From: JBGCDD01 sp045105075
GTDB taxonomy: Bacteria; Pseudomonadota; Alphaproteobacteria; Rhodobacterales; Rhodobacteraceae
Length of the DNA: 29,881 nt
Assembly (NCBI GenBank): GCA_045105075.1
Contig: JBGCDD010000102.1
Location: 1 to 29,881 of the forward strand
Direction of reading: 5' to 3'
The notes under the pieces are model-generated. The model was not told where the DNA came from. It did not search any database and was given only the letters and a program-made list of their open reading frames with translations. This document shows positions 17,814 to 25,982 of the stretch, piece after piece; positions within the stretch are counted from its first letter, which is position 1, and every line of letters starts with the position of its first letter. The position numbers and the translations under genes are program-made.

Positions 17814-18782
17814 ATGAAGACCAATCTAAGCGATCTGTCTGCCTTTGTTCTTGAGCTTAACGCTCAGGCGAACACACGCGGAATGAACGAACTGGTGAAC
17901 TGGGCGGTGGCGTATCTGGCTGATCTGATCCGCTATGATTGTGCGTGGTACGGATGGGCCCAGGTTCAGCCCAAAGGCACGGTCATTCACGCCAGTGCCA
18001 TGTACAATTTGCCCAAACACTATTTTTCAGCCTGGAGCGACATGGCCGATCAGGATGTGCTGGTCGAACAGTTCATCGAAAACCCACACCGCGTACCAAC
18101 CTATGACCGGTTCGGTCTGACCCAGACCGACGGGATGGAGGCGCTTTCGGATTCCTATGGGATCAAGAAAATGGCCACAGCAATGTGTTTGCGCACCGAC
18201 CGGACGGCGTCCCTGTTTGTGTCGGCCTATCGCGGCGGATCACAGGCGCAGAACTGGACCAGAGATCAGTGCGAATTTTTGCAATGCGCGGTCGACAATA
18301 TTTCAGCCGCTGCCGGTCTGGCCGCCACAAATGATCTGGCCACCAGTGACGCCCACACCGCCACCGTGTTCCTCAGCCGCCATGGTACAACCTTGATTGG
18401 GTTGAATAAAATGCGTGAACGCTTTGGTCATCTGTGGTCGCGCCATGACGGCGACACGGTGCCGCGGTGGCTGGCGGATTATGTCGATCAACCCGGTGAG
18501 CATTTGCTGGTGGATCAGGGATTGGTGGCCAATTGCGAACCCGTACCTTTGATGGACGGGTTGTTGATGCACAAAGTCTCGCTGCGCCCGTTTCGCAAAT
18601 TCGATCTGCTGACCCGGCGCGAGCGCGATGTGGCCCGGGCGCTGGCCAGCGGCAAAAGCCACAAAGAAACCGCCCGGCTGCTGGGCGTGGCGCCCTCAAC
18701 CATTCGCAACCAAACGCAATCGATCTATGGCAAGCTGGGCATCGCCAACCGCGCCAGTCTGGCCAAACACGTCACCCCCTGA
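17814..18782 (+). CDS. LuxR-family transcriptional regulator
   Basis: A 322-residue regulator whose last 60 residues are a LuxR-type helix-turn-helix: 'LLTRRERDVARALASGKSHKETARLLGVAPSTIRNQTQSIYGKLGI', with the conserved T-R-R-E and the recognition helix 'APSTIRNQ'. The N-terminal 200 residues resemble a small-ligand-sensing (GAF- or autoinducer-like) domain without a clear homoserine lactone signature. It lies 27 bases after dmfA2 on the same strand and probably senses the amide or a product to control the operon. LuxR-type regulators of DMFase genes are known in Paracoccus, but orthology is not shown here. A weak AGG precedes the ATG. Confidence 0.87.
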   Translation: MKTNLSDLSAFVLELNAQANTRGMNELVNWAVAYLADLIRYDCAWYGWAQVQPKGTVIHASAMYNLPKHYFSAWSDMADQDVLVEQFIENPHRVPTYDRFGLTQTDGMEALSDSYGIKKMATAMCLRTDRTASLFVSAYRGGSQAQNWTRDQCEFLQCAVDNISAAAGLAATNDLATSDAHTATVFLSRHGTTLIGLNKMRERFGHLWSRHDGDTVPRWLADYVDQPGEHLLVDQGLVANCEPVPLMDGLLMHKVSLRPFRKFDLLTRRERDVARALASGKSHKETARLLGVAPSTIRNQTQSIYGKLGIANRASLAKHVTP

Positions 18783-19177
18783 TCGAAGCCCCTTAGATCG
18801 TTTCTTCAGCACGTCGCCGCATGGATCTGCACGTGGGCTGGTTGCTCGGGTTTGCGGGGGTCCGGTCCCTCAAAAGCGATAGCGCGATGTGTTAAAACGC
18901 CCGCCAACAAGGTGTCACATGGCGATCTATCGCTGGTGCAGCGGTCCTGTTAGAGGATCTTTTTTTGAGACACAGATCCTGCGGGTTTCGATTAAAAAGA
19001 GCGCCTTATTATTGATATTTTTCAGCCTAAACAGTCGGTTAAAGACTGTTCTGTTCGGCCAAATTCACTTCTTTTCAACCCCTCCATTGCTATTTCCCTT
19101 GGGTTTAGGCCCACCCGAACCCGTCAGTGGTTTGCTTTTGGAAGGGTCTTGATTTTGCAACCCTGCGGAGCGGATGA
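18783..19177. promoter_or_regulatory. AT-richer intergenic region upstream of the RTX gene with two inverted repeats
   Basis: A 395-base gap with no convincing gene. From about 18955 to 19090 it is clearly richer in A+T than its surroundings. It holds two perfect 7-bp inverted repeats: AGGATCT/AGATCCT at 18954-18960 and 18974-18980 (loop with six T), and AACAGTC/GACTGTT at 19030-19036 and 19044-19050 (7-base spacer). These may be operator or leader structures for the RTX gene. GGAG at 19167-19170 is the RTX ribosome site. No clear terminator for the LuxR-type gene was found. Confidence 0.45.
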
Positions 19178-22100
19178 ATGGCCACCTATATCGTTACGAC
19201 GACGAACTGGAACGATCCCAGCTTTTGGTCCGCGATCAGCGAAGCAGGGCCCGGCCACACGCTTGATTTCTCGGCGCTTCCTTCAACCTATTCGGTCGAC
19301 TTCTGGCCAGATAACGACCAGATCATCATTGATGATGGCGCGACAACCTATGTGATCGGGGACAGCGACGACCCCGGCGCACAGAACATCAAGATGGGCA
19401 ACCCAACCCAGCTTGAGTATTTCACCACTGTGATCGGCACCCAGGGTGACGACACGGTTGGATCTGGTTCAAGCGACAGCACGATCCAAGGCGGCGATGG
19501 CAATGACACGCTGATAGGCAATGACGGCAAGGACAATCTTGAAGGTGGCGACGGGAATGACGAGCTCTATGGCGGGCGCGGCGACGACCAACTGAGCGGT
19601 GGCGCCGGCGATGACATTCTTCAGGGCGAAGAAGGCAAAGACATCATTGATGGCGGCGCCGGCAGCGATACGATCAATGTGTCCGAATTGGCCGAAAAGG
19701 ACGCGATCGATGGTGGCGAATCCGCCGGTGACAAGGACGAATTGCGCTTTGTCAGCTCGGAATCCGTTGCTGTGTCTTTCACCGATCTGGAAACCGGCAG
19801 CTATGAATTTGCCGGCCCGGGTGGCGCCTCGGGCACCTTTACCAACATCGAGCATTTTGAGGGCGGGTCCGGCGACGATACGCTCGATTTCAGTGCCTTG
19901 GCGGGTAAGGTCACCGTCACCTATACTGGCGACGGCGAAGGATCGATTTCCGACGGAGTCGACACGATCTCGTTTGCTGGCATCGAAAACCTGATCCTGA
20001 CCGACGGCAATGACAGCGTGGTTGGCGGGGCCAACAACGACGACCATTACATCGATCTGGGCGATGGCAATGACAAGCTTTGGGGCGGCATGGGCAACGA
20101 CACGGTCCTTGGCGGCGAAGGCAATGACAACATCACGACCAGCCACGGTGACGACCAGATCAGCGGCGGGGCCGGTGATGACACTCTGAACGGCGACTAT
20201 GGCAGCGACACTCTCGAAGGTGGCACGGGAAACGACACGCTTTGGGGCGGCTTTGACGACGACAAACTGCTTGGCGAAACCGGCGATGACTATCTTTATG
20301 GCGGTTACGGCGATGACGTCCTGTTTGGCGGCGTGGGCAACGACACCTTGGATGGCGGGCGCAACGACGACACCGTTGATGGCGGCGATGACGCGGATTT
20401 GTTCACCTTCACCTCGGGCATGGGCAACGCGACGGTCATTGGCGGCGAAGGCGGCAATGATGACGATACCCTTGATCTGAGCGGGCAAGCCGGATCCTTT
20501 ACTGTCACCTACACCGGAGACGAGGCCGGAACCATCACCGATGGCACCGACTCCATCACCTTTTCGCAGATCGAAAACCTGATCCTGTCCGATCAGGCGG
20601 ACGTGGTTGATGCCACTGCTGACAGTGTTGGCATCAACCTGGATGCGGGTGGTGGCAACGACAAGATCGATGGCGGCACCGGGAACGACACGATTTTTGC
20701 CGGTGATGGTGTCGACAGCGTTGATGGCGATCTTGGCGATGACCGCATTTATGGCGGCGCCGATGATGACACGATTTTGGGTGGCACCGGCAACGACACG
20801 CTGCATGGCGGCGACCCGCTGGCGGACAGCACTCTGATCCACATGACGTTCCAGGATGGTGGAACCGGCATTGCCACCGATCAAAGCGGCAACGGACATG
20901 ATGGGACCTATGAAAACGGTGCCAACGACAACGGCACAGGTTGGCAAGACCCCAGCGAAGACTCCGCGCGCTTTGACGGCGTTGATGACTATATCGAAAT
21001 CCCCAATGACCCCAGCTTTGAGCTGGACGAAGGCACAGTTTCGCTGCGCGTCAACGCAGATGCCTCCACAAGTGGGTTTCTGTTTTCGCGCGACAGCAAC
21101 AATTTCGACGGTGGCGGCCATATTGGCCTGAAGCTGAACAGCAACGGTTCGCTTGAGCTTCGCATCCAGTCCGACAGTTCCAGCCATACAATCACCTCCG
21201 CCAGCGGTCTTGTGGCTCCGGGCGATTGGCACCATGTGGCGGTCACCTTTGGCAGCGAAGGAACGTATATTTACCTCGATGGTGTCGAGGTGGCTTCCGG
21301 CTCATATACCGGTGGCATCGCTGGCAATTCCGAACCTTGGACGCTGGGCGCCAACCAGCAAAAGTCGGACGATGGCGTCGCGAACAAGCTGCAAGACCAT
21401 TTTGATGGCAGCTTGGGTGAATTTGCGCTTATCGGCTCACAACTGGCCCCCGAGGACGTCGAACGGCTCAACTCCGAAGGCATGCCAGATGCGATCGACA
21501 GCGGATCAGACACGCTGGAGGGGGGCGCGGGCGCGGACAGCTTGTCCGGTGGCGACGGCGGCGACAGTTTGTTGGGCGGCGCGGGCGAGGACACCATTGA
21601 AGGCGGGTCCGGCGACGACACAATTTACGGCGGCGATGACAGTGACCAATTGGAAGGGGGCGCGGGCAACGACACGCTCTACGGCGAAGCCGGCAACGAT
21701 GCGCTTTTGGGCGGGCAAGGTGATGACAAGCTCGATGGCGGGACGGGCAACGATCGCCTGTCGGGTGGCGACGGCGATGACTACATCCAAAGCTCGAATA
21801 TTGACAGCGGCAACGACACGATTATCGGCGGCGACGGGAACGACACCGTTTACACCGGCAGCGGTGACGATACGGTCGATGGCGGCGAAGGAAACGACAC
21901 GATCTACCTGTCAGGCGGCGCAAACAGCGCGTCTGGCGGCGATGGCGACGACCTGATCACCAACTCGGGTGCCTCTGGCGCGTCCGATATCGATGGCGGG
22001 GCAGGCAATGACACCCTTTCAACCTATGACGGAGCCGGCAACGACGACACCATCGACGGTGGCGACGGGCGCGATTCCATCGTGTCAAATGATGGCGACG

Positions 22101-23080
22101 ACCGGGTTGATGGCGGCGACGGCGCGGACACCATCCAATCGGGCAGCGGCGATGACACAATCACCGGCGGCAGCGGCGACGATTCCCTTACCGGGGGGGC
22201 GGGCGATGACGTTTTTGTCTATGCGGCGGGCGACGGCGACGACACGATCACAGATTTCAACTTTGGCAACACCGGCACGCTGAATGATGGCGACAGCACC
22301 AACAACGACTTTATCGATCTCAACGGCTTTTATGACCATATTTTCCAGCTTCGTGCGGATCAGGCCGATGACGGCGTGCTCAATCAATCCAACCAGGGCG
22401 ACAACGGGGTTGATTATTCGGACAACGACGCCTTCGGTTCAGGCTCGATTACGATGTCAGGTGCCAATGCTGCGAGCTTTACAGCGGAAAACACCGGCGT
22501 GACCTGTTTCACCGCAGGAACAGCCATCCGCACGCCACAAGGCGAGACGTTGATCGAACAGCTGACCATCGGCGATCTGGTGCAAACCGCCGACAACGGA
22601 CCCCAGCCGATCCGCTGGATCGGCACACAGACCCTTGGACCAGATGCATTGCGCGCACAATCCAAGCTCAACCCAGTTTTGTTCAAAGCCAACGTTGTGG
22701 GCAACACCCGCCCCTTGCTGGTGTCCCAACAGCACGGGTTGATGCTGGGTGACGTGGGTCTGGTGCGGGCCAAGCATTTGGCCGCGATCATGCCTGGCGT
22801 GCGCATCGCACGGGGTGTCAGATCGCTGACCTATGTTCATTTGATGTTTGACGCGCATCAGATTATATTCGCTCAAGGCACTCCAACCGAAAGCTTCTAT
22901 CCCGGCCCGATGAGCCTGCGCACGCTGACCTGTCAAAGCTGTGTTGAGTTGTTTTCAGTTTTCCCACAACTGCGCACCCCAGTGGCGCAGCGCCCTTGGA
23001 CGGTCCGGCACTATGGCGAAACAGCGCGCCCGTTTTTGGCCAAGCAACACCTGACGCGCAAGCTGATCCCGCACACATAA
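19178..23080 (+). CDS. RTX calcium-binding surface/secreted protein with LamG-like insert and C-terminal Hint domain
   Basis: A 1300-residue, very acidic protein with no classical signal peptide, as usual for type I secretion substrates. Order: a short N-terminal domain (1-86, 'MATYIVTTTNWNDPSFW'); RTX nonapeptide block 1 (about 87-168, 'GGDGND' units); a beta-rich unit ending at 276; RTX block 2 (about 290-405); a second copy of the beta unit (429-472); RTX block 3 (about 485-545); a LamG/concanavalin-like domain (about 547-770, 'DGVDDYIEIPNDPSFELDEGTVSL', 'GDWHHVAVTF'); RTX block 4 (about 773-1025, ending 'GDDVFVYAAGDGDDTITDF'); and a Hint domain from C1110 ('TCFTAGTAIRTPQGETLIEQL', 'LLVSQQHGLML', 'YVHLMFDAHQIIFAQG'). 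The Hint cysteine and histidines are in place, so self-cleavage is plausible. GGAG lies 7 bases before the ATG. Confidence 0.93.
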   Translation: MATYIVTTTNWNDPSFWSAISEAGPGHTLDFSALPSTYSVDFWPDNDQIIIDDGATTYVIGDSDDPGAQNIKMGNPTQLEYFTTVIGTQGDDTVGSGSSDSTIQGGDGNDTLIGNDGKDNLEGGDGNDELYGGRGDDQLSGGAGDDILQGEEGKDIIDGGAGSDTINVSELAEKDAIDGGESAGDKDELRFVSSESVAVSFTDLETGSYEFAGPGGASGTFTNIEHFEGGSGDDTLDFSALAGKVTVTYTGDGEGSISDGVDTISFAGIENLILTDGNDSVVGGANNDDHYIDLGDGNDKLWGGMGNDTVLGGEGNDNITTSHGDDQISGGAGDDTLNGDYGSDTLEGGTGNDTLWGGFDDDKLLGETGDDYLYGGYGDDVLFGGVGNDTLDGGRNDDTVDGGDDADLFTFTSGMGNATVIGGEGGNDDDTLDLSGQAGSFTVTYTGDEAGTITDGTDSITFSQIENLILSDQADVVDATADSVGINLDAGGGNDKIDGGTGNDTIFAGDGVDSVDGDLGDDRIYGGADDDTILGGTGNDTLHGGDPLADSTLIHMTFQDGGTGIATDQSGNGHDGTYENGANDNGTGWQDPSEDSARFDGVDDYIEIPNDPSFELDEGTVSLRVNADASTSGFLFSRDSNNFDGGGHIGLKLNSNGSLELRIQSDSSSHTITSASGLVAPGDWHHVAVTFGSEGTYIYLDGVEVASGSYTGGIAGNSEPWTLGANQQKSDDGVANKLQDHFDGSLGEFALIGSQLAPEDVERLNSEGMPDAIDSGSDTLEGGAGADSLSGGDGGDSLLGGAGEDTIEGGSGDDTIYGGDDSDQLEGGAGNDTLYGEAGNDALLGGQGDDKLDGGTGNDRLSGGDGDDYIQSSNIDSGNDTIIGGDGNDTVYTGSGDDTVDGGEGNDTIYLSGGANSASGGDGDDLITNSGASGASDIDGGAGNDTLSTYDGAGNDDTIDGGDGRDSIVSNDGDDRVDGGDGADTIQSGSGDDTITGGSGDDSLTGGAGDDVFVYAAGDGDDTITDFNFGNTGTLNDGDSTNNDFIDLNGFYDHIFQLRADQADDGVLNQSNQGDNGVDYSDNDAFGSGSITMSGANAASFTAENTGVTCFTAGTAIRTPQGETLIEQLTIGDLVQTADNGPQPIRWIGTQTLGPDALRAQSKLNPVLFKANVVGNTRPLLVSQQHGLMLGDVGLVRAKHLAAIMPGVRIARGVRSLTYVHLMFDAHQIIFAQGTPTESFYPGPMSLRTLTCQSCVELFSVFPQLRTPVAQRPWTVRHYGETARPFLAKQHLTRKLIPHT
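19874..20005 (+). repeat. Intragenic 44-residue repeat, copy 1 (RTX gene)
   Basis: Encodes residues 233-276, beginning DDTLDFSALAG and ending IENLILTD. A second copy at 20462-20593 has the same length with no gaps and, counted by eye, 29 of 44 identical residues. Both copies lead into an RTX nonapeptide block, so the unit plus RTX block seems to be the duplicated module. Confidence 0.75.
20462..20593 (+). repeat. Intragenic 44-residue repeat, copy 2 (RTX gene)
   Basis: Encodes residues 429-472, beginning DDTLDLSGQAG and ending IENLILSD, 196 residues after copy 1. Shared core: TVTYTGD, then G.I.DG.D.I.F..IENLIL.D. Confidence 0.75.
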
Positions 23081-23202
23081 ACCCAAGTGCGACCTCACGT
23101 TTGCGGGGAAGTTCCGCCGCCTATTCTCACTTCAACCCCTAGGGGTGGTGTGCTAGAAATTGGCATGGGCAGTGCTGCAAACATGACAAAAGGGTCTGGG
23201 GT

Positions 23203-23580
23203 GTGAAGGAAAGCACCGATGAGCTGTCATGCGTGTTTGCAGCCCCGGGATTTGTCACGATCACCGATGTCACCCAGCCCGGCGCGCAAGAGCCCGAATT
23301 CGTGATCGCAAACGAAGCAACCGGCAAGTATTTTGGCGCCAATCAAAGCGCGGTCCAGCTGTTCATTGCGTTGAAGGAAACCGGCTCGGCCCATGCGGCC
23401 ATTGCCAAATGCCGCCTGCCCGAAGCAATGGGTCACCGGTTGATCGAGCGGTTTTTAAAATCTGGCGTGATCGTGCGTCCGGGCCAAACCGAAACCCCTG
23501 ACAAAGCACAATCAACACCGATTGAATCGCGCTTGATCTCGTTGCGGTGGGATCTGGTTAATGCAACCGGCGCAACCTGA
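23203..23580 (+). CDS. PqqD-like winged-helix N-terminal domain of the M50 protein (split by an in-frame TGA)
   Basis: A 125-residue product from a GTG start. The segment 'FVIANEATGKYFGANQSAVQLFIALKETGSAHAAIAKC' followed by 'RLIERFLKSGVIVRPG' resembles the PqqD-like winged-helix domain that precedes the membrane part of many COG1994-type M50 proteins. The next gene continues in exactly the same frame after the TGA at 23578-23580: the codons between read R-L-A-A-L-G-R-F-A-Y-S-P-L-G-Y-L, which looks like normal family sequence leading into the first membrane helix. So this was, or is, the N-terminus of one longer protein. Alternatives are a nonsense mutation, a wrong base, or a true split into two subunits. 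The domain call is by sequence resemblance only. Confidence 0.65.
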   Translation: MKESTDELSCVFAAPGFVTITDVTQPGAQEPEFVIANEATGKYFGANQSAVQLFIALKETGSAHAAIAKCRLPEAMGHRLIERFLKSGVIVRPGQTETPDKAQSTPIESRLISLRWDLVNATGAT

Positions 23581-23616
23581 CGTCTGGCTGCGCTAGGGCG
23601 GTTCGCCTATTCTCCG

Positions 23617-25074
23617 TTGGGCTATCTTGCCTTTGCGGTTTTGATGGGTGCGATGGTTTTGGCGCTGCTGGAAAACGCAGACAAGGTTGCTCTTAGCCTG
23701 CGCCAGGTGTTCCAGTCCGGTTGGCAGAAAATGTTGGTTCTGGCGGCGCTGTTCGTTTTGCTGAAACTGGTTCACGAATTTGGCCATTCGCTGGCATATC
23801 AGACGATGTGCCGCCACGAAAACCTTGATCCCGGACCGATCCGTATGGGCCTGTCAATCTTTGCCTTCACGCCGTTTCCGTTCACCGATGTCACCGGGGC
23901 CTGGCGCTTGCGCAGCCGATGGCGTCGGATGATGATCGGCGCAGGCGGGATGTATTTTGAACTTTGGGCGGTGGGCTTGCTGACCCTGTTCTGGGCCCAG
24001 ACCCAAAGCGGTATGGTGCAGACGTTGGTTTTGCAAATCGCTGTTATTGCAGGGCTTTTGACCCTTGCGTTCAATCTCAACCCAGCGGTGAAACTGGATG
24101 GATACTTCATCCTGACCGACTATTTGCGTCGGCCCAACCTGTCTGGGCGTGCCTCGATTGCGGCGCGGAACTTCGTCGCGCGCGCCATGGGCGCCACAAT
24201 TCCGCCGCCCAACCGGTTCGATCTGAGTTACTGGGTCGTGTCCTATCTTTATCGTTGGACCATTTTTGCCGGCATTTTCTGGCTGATCTATCAGTTCGAT
24301 AAACGGCTGGGGCCGCTGGCAGTGATTATTGTGGTGATGACCCTTGTGGTGCGCCCTGCTTTGGTCACGTTGCGCCATGCTTATGGCGCCGGCATTCGGC
24401 CCGTGCGCAGCGCTGTTGTTGGCCTTGCGCTGGTCGGGCTGGGTGCTGCATTTATGGTGCCGTTTCCCGATCGGGTTTTGTTGTCAGGCCAGATGCTGCG
24501 CCATGAAACACAGTTTATCGCACCACCCGAACAGGCCCGTCTTATTACCGTGGACGAAAGCGGCATCACCCTGGATCAGCCAGCCTTGGCGCAACAACTC
24601 ACTGATCTGGATCTGCGCCGTTCGATGCTGGAAAACCTGCGCCGCGCCAATACAAATGTTGCCAGCGAAGAGGCAAGGTTGGGCGCCGAATTGGCCGGGC
24701 TGGATCAAACCGCCACACAATTGGCACAGCGACAGGCGGGGTTGATCATTGCCCCCGATCCCGGTGCGGTTTGGACCCTAATTCAGGCCGAAACCCTTCG
24801 AGGCAGCTGGGTTGGTCCGGCAAAGATGGCACAACTGGCCGCGGTATCGCGCCCGACCGAGCCCCGGCTAAGGTTGCGCATGGCGCAAAACCTGATCGAG
24901 CGGGACATGAATGTGGCCTCTGGGCGCACAGTTGCGGTGCGCGCGGCGCATGCGCCCGATTGTGGTTTTGAGGCGGTGATCTCGCGCGCAAGTGATGGAC
25001 GCAGTGTCAGCAAAGAGACGCTGTTGATCGACGCCGATCTGGTCGCGCCTGTGCCGCCTGCGTGGATGATTTGA
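23617..25074 (+). CDS. M50-type membrane zinc metalloprotease with HlyD-like tail
   Basis: A polytopic membrane protein of 485 residues from a TTG start (nearest ATG 23644; neither has a good ribosome site). The zinc motif HEFGH is at residues 53-57 inside a membrane helix ('LLKLVHEFGHSLAY'), and the third ligand is probably D161 in 'FNLNPAVKLDGYFILTDYLRRPNL', the typical NPxxxxDG pattern. About six hydrophobic segments run to residue 290, then a soluble part with a helical hairpin ('LTDLDLRRSMLENLRRAN') and beta-rich segments like HlyD adaptors. Such proteins occur beside adaptor and RiPP-type exporters. The TGA at 25072 may be premature: the next frame encodes a plausible C-terminus to 25199. 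The active-site residues are intact, so loss of function is not certain. Confidence 0.75.
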   Translation: MGYLAFAVLMGAMVLALLENADKVALSLRQVFQSGWQKMLVLAALFVLLKLVHEFGHSLAYQTMCRHENLDPGPIRMGLSIFAFTPFPFTDVTGAWRLRSRWRRMMIGAGGMYFELWAVGLLTLFWAQTQSGMVQTLVLQIAVIAGLLTLAFNLNPAVKLDGYFILTDYLRRPNLSGRASIAARNFVARAMGATIPPPNRFDLSYWVVSYLYRWTIFAGIFWLIYQFDKRLGPLAVIIVVMTLVVRPALVTLRHAYGAGIRPVRSAVVGLALVGLGAAFMVPFPDRVLLSGQMLRHETQFIAPPEQARLITVDESGITLDQPALAQQLTDLDLRRSMLENLRRANTNVASEEARLGAELAGLDQTATQLAQRQAGLIIAPDPGAVWTLIQAETLRGSWVGPAKMAQLAAVSRPTEPRLRLRMAQNLIERDMNVASGRTVAVRAAHAPDCGFEAVISRASDGRSVSKETLLIDADLVAPVPPAWMI

Positions 25075-25199
25075 AAACCGGCAGCGCCGTTGTGGCGCGG
25101 CTTGAGACAAAAGACCGGTCGCTGATCCAGCGGCTTAACCTTTGGGGGTCCTGCCTGTTACAGGACAGGTTGCCCATCGATATTAACCCTGGGCAATAG
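25062..25199 (+). other. Likely frameshifted C-terminal extension of the M50/HlyD-like protein
   Basis: Reading the frame one base behind that of the M50 gene gives 'DDLKTGSAVVARLETK', then 'DRSLIQRLNLWGSCLLQ' and 'DRLPIDINPGQ', ending at TAG 25197-25199, 21 bases before sapC. This looks like real protein and like the closing strand of an adaptor barrel ('TG..V.ARL'). Adding one G to the GG at 25064-25065 would join it to the upstream frame as Ala-Trp-Asp-Asp-Leu-Lys. It also fills a gap that would otherwise be non-coding inside a compact operon. Confidence 0.6.
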
Positions 25200-25220
25200 G
25201 CCCAAAACCCGGAGACGCAA

Positions 25221-25979
25221 ATGGTCCAGAGACGCGCAGTAACCAAAGAAGACAAAGCACTTCAGCCCGATTCACTGCCAACGCTGTACAAAACCCTGAT
25301 CCCGCTGACACCGGACCGCCATCAGGGGTATTTTCTGTCGCAAGACCGCAACTATGATTTCGTGTCGATGGCCAACGCCATTCCCGTCACGGTTGACGAG
25401 TTTCCACAGGTGATGCGCCACTATCCGATTGTTTTGGCTGGCGGCGCGACCCCCACCCCGGTCGCTTTGGTCGGCTATAAACCCGGCGTGAACGATCATG
25501 TGGACAAGGACGGCAAATGGAGCGACGGCACCTATATTCCTGCCTATCTGCGCCGCTATCCCTTTGCCTACATTCGCGAATCCCAGGAAGCCGAGCGCCA
25601 TATCCTGTGCGCCGATCTGTCTTCGACCCTGTTTTCAACCTCGGGGACGGACGCGCGCGCGCTGTTTGATGCCGAGGGCAAACCGGCAAAAGTGCTGAAC
25701 GATGTGATGGATTTCTGCACCCGCTATGATCAATCGGTGCAGCGCACGCAGGCCGTTATTAAAGAGGCTGTAAAACTGGGCCTGATCGATCCCTCCGAGG
25801 TCACGATTTCGCGCAAAGGCCAGAATCTGAAGGTGGAAGGGTTCAACATCATTTCCGAGCAGAAATTGCGCGAACTGCCTGATGAGACCCTTGCCGGTTT
25901 GACCCGTCGTGGCGTGTTGCCGCTGTTCACCGCACACCATCTTTCGATGACCAATTTCGCCGGTTTCGGGCAGGTTTGA
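25221..25979 (+). CDS. SapC family protein
   Basis: A 252-residue protein of the SapC family (PF07277), named after a gene in the Campylobacter fetus S-layer locus. Characteristic segments: 'LYKTLIPLTPDRHQGYFL', 'NYDFVSMANAIPVTVDEFPQVMRHYPIVLAG', 'PVALVGYKPGVNDHVDKDGKW', 'YIPAYLRRYPFAYI' and 'GLTRRGVLPLFTAHHLSMTNF'. No signal peptide or membrane helix is visible, so a cytoplasmic place is likely. Its biochemical role is unknown. GGAGA sits 6 bases before the ATG, and the adaptor gene follows after 3 bases. Its place between an M50 protease and two export adaptors, downstream of a large surface protein, supports a role in surface-protein production or export. Confidence 0.9.
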   Translation: MVQRRAVTKEDKALQPDSLPTLYKTLIPLTPDRHQGYFLSQDRNYDFVSMANAIPVTVDEFPQVMRHYPIVLAGGATPTPVALVGYKPGVNDHVDKDGKWSDGTYIPAYLRRYPFAYIRESQEAERHILCADLSSTLFSTSGTDARALFDAEGKPAKVLNDVMDFCTRYDQSVQRTQAVIKEAVKLGLIDPSEVTISRKGQNLKVEGFNIISEQKLRELPDETLAGLTRRGVLPLFTAHHLSMTNFAGFGQV

Positions 25980-25982
25980 GCC

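Noticed and set aside
18889..19152. 87-codon frame in the gap before the RTX gene
   Set aside because: No ribosome site, low-complexity Leu/Phe/Pro sequence produced by the AT-rich tract, and no recognisable family.
19469..21235. 588-codon minus-strand frame inside the RTX gene, rich in Val, Ala and Ile
   Set aside because: It is the reverse complement of glycine/aspartate RTX repeats, which yields repetitive hydrophobic nonsense. The plus-strand frame has clear domains and a ribosome site.
19480..22210. Short tandem DNA repeats resembling a repeat array
   Set aside because: They encode imperfect nonapeptide RTX units in one frame with no spacers of even length, so this is not a CRISPR array or a satellite.
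23135..23146. Perfect palindrome ACCCCTAGGGGT after the RTX gene as a terminator
   Set aside because: It has no loop and no following T-run. An operator role is possible but nothing supports it.
23578..23580. TGA as a selenocysteine codon in the PqqD-like/M50 reading frame
   Set aside because: The position is a linker before a membrane helix, not an active site, and no SECIS-like hairpin was recognised just downstream.
25148..25166. GTCCTG/CAGGAC hairpin with a 7-base loop as a terminator before sapC
   Set aside because: No T-run follows, and the bases fall inside the likely frameshifted coding end of the M50 protein.
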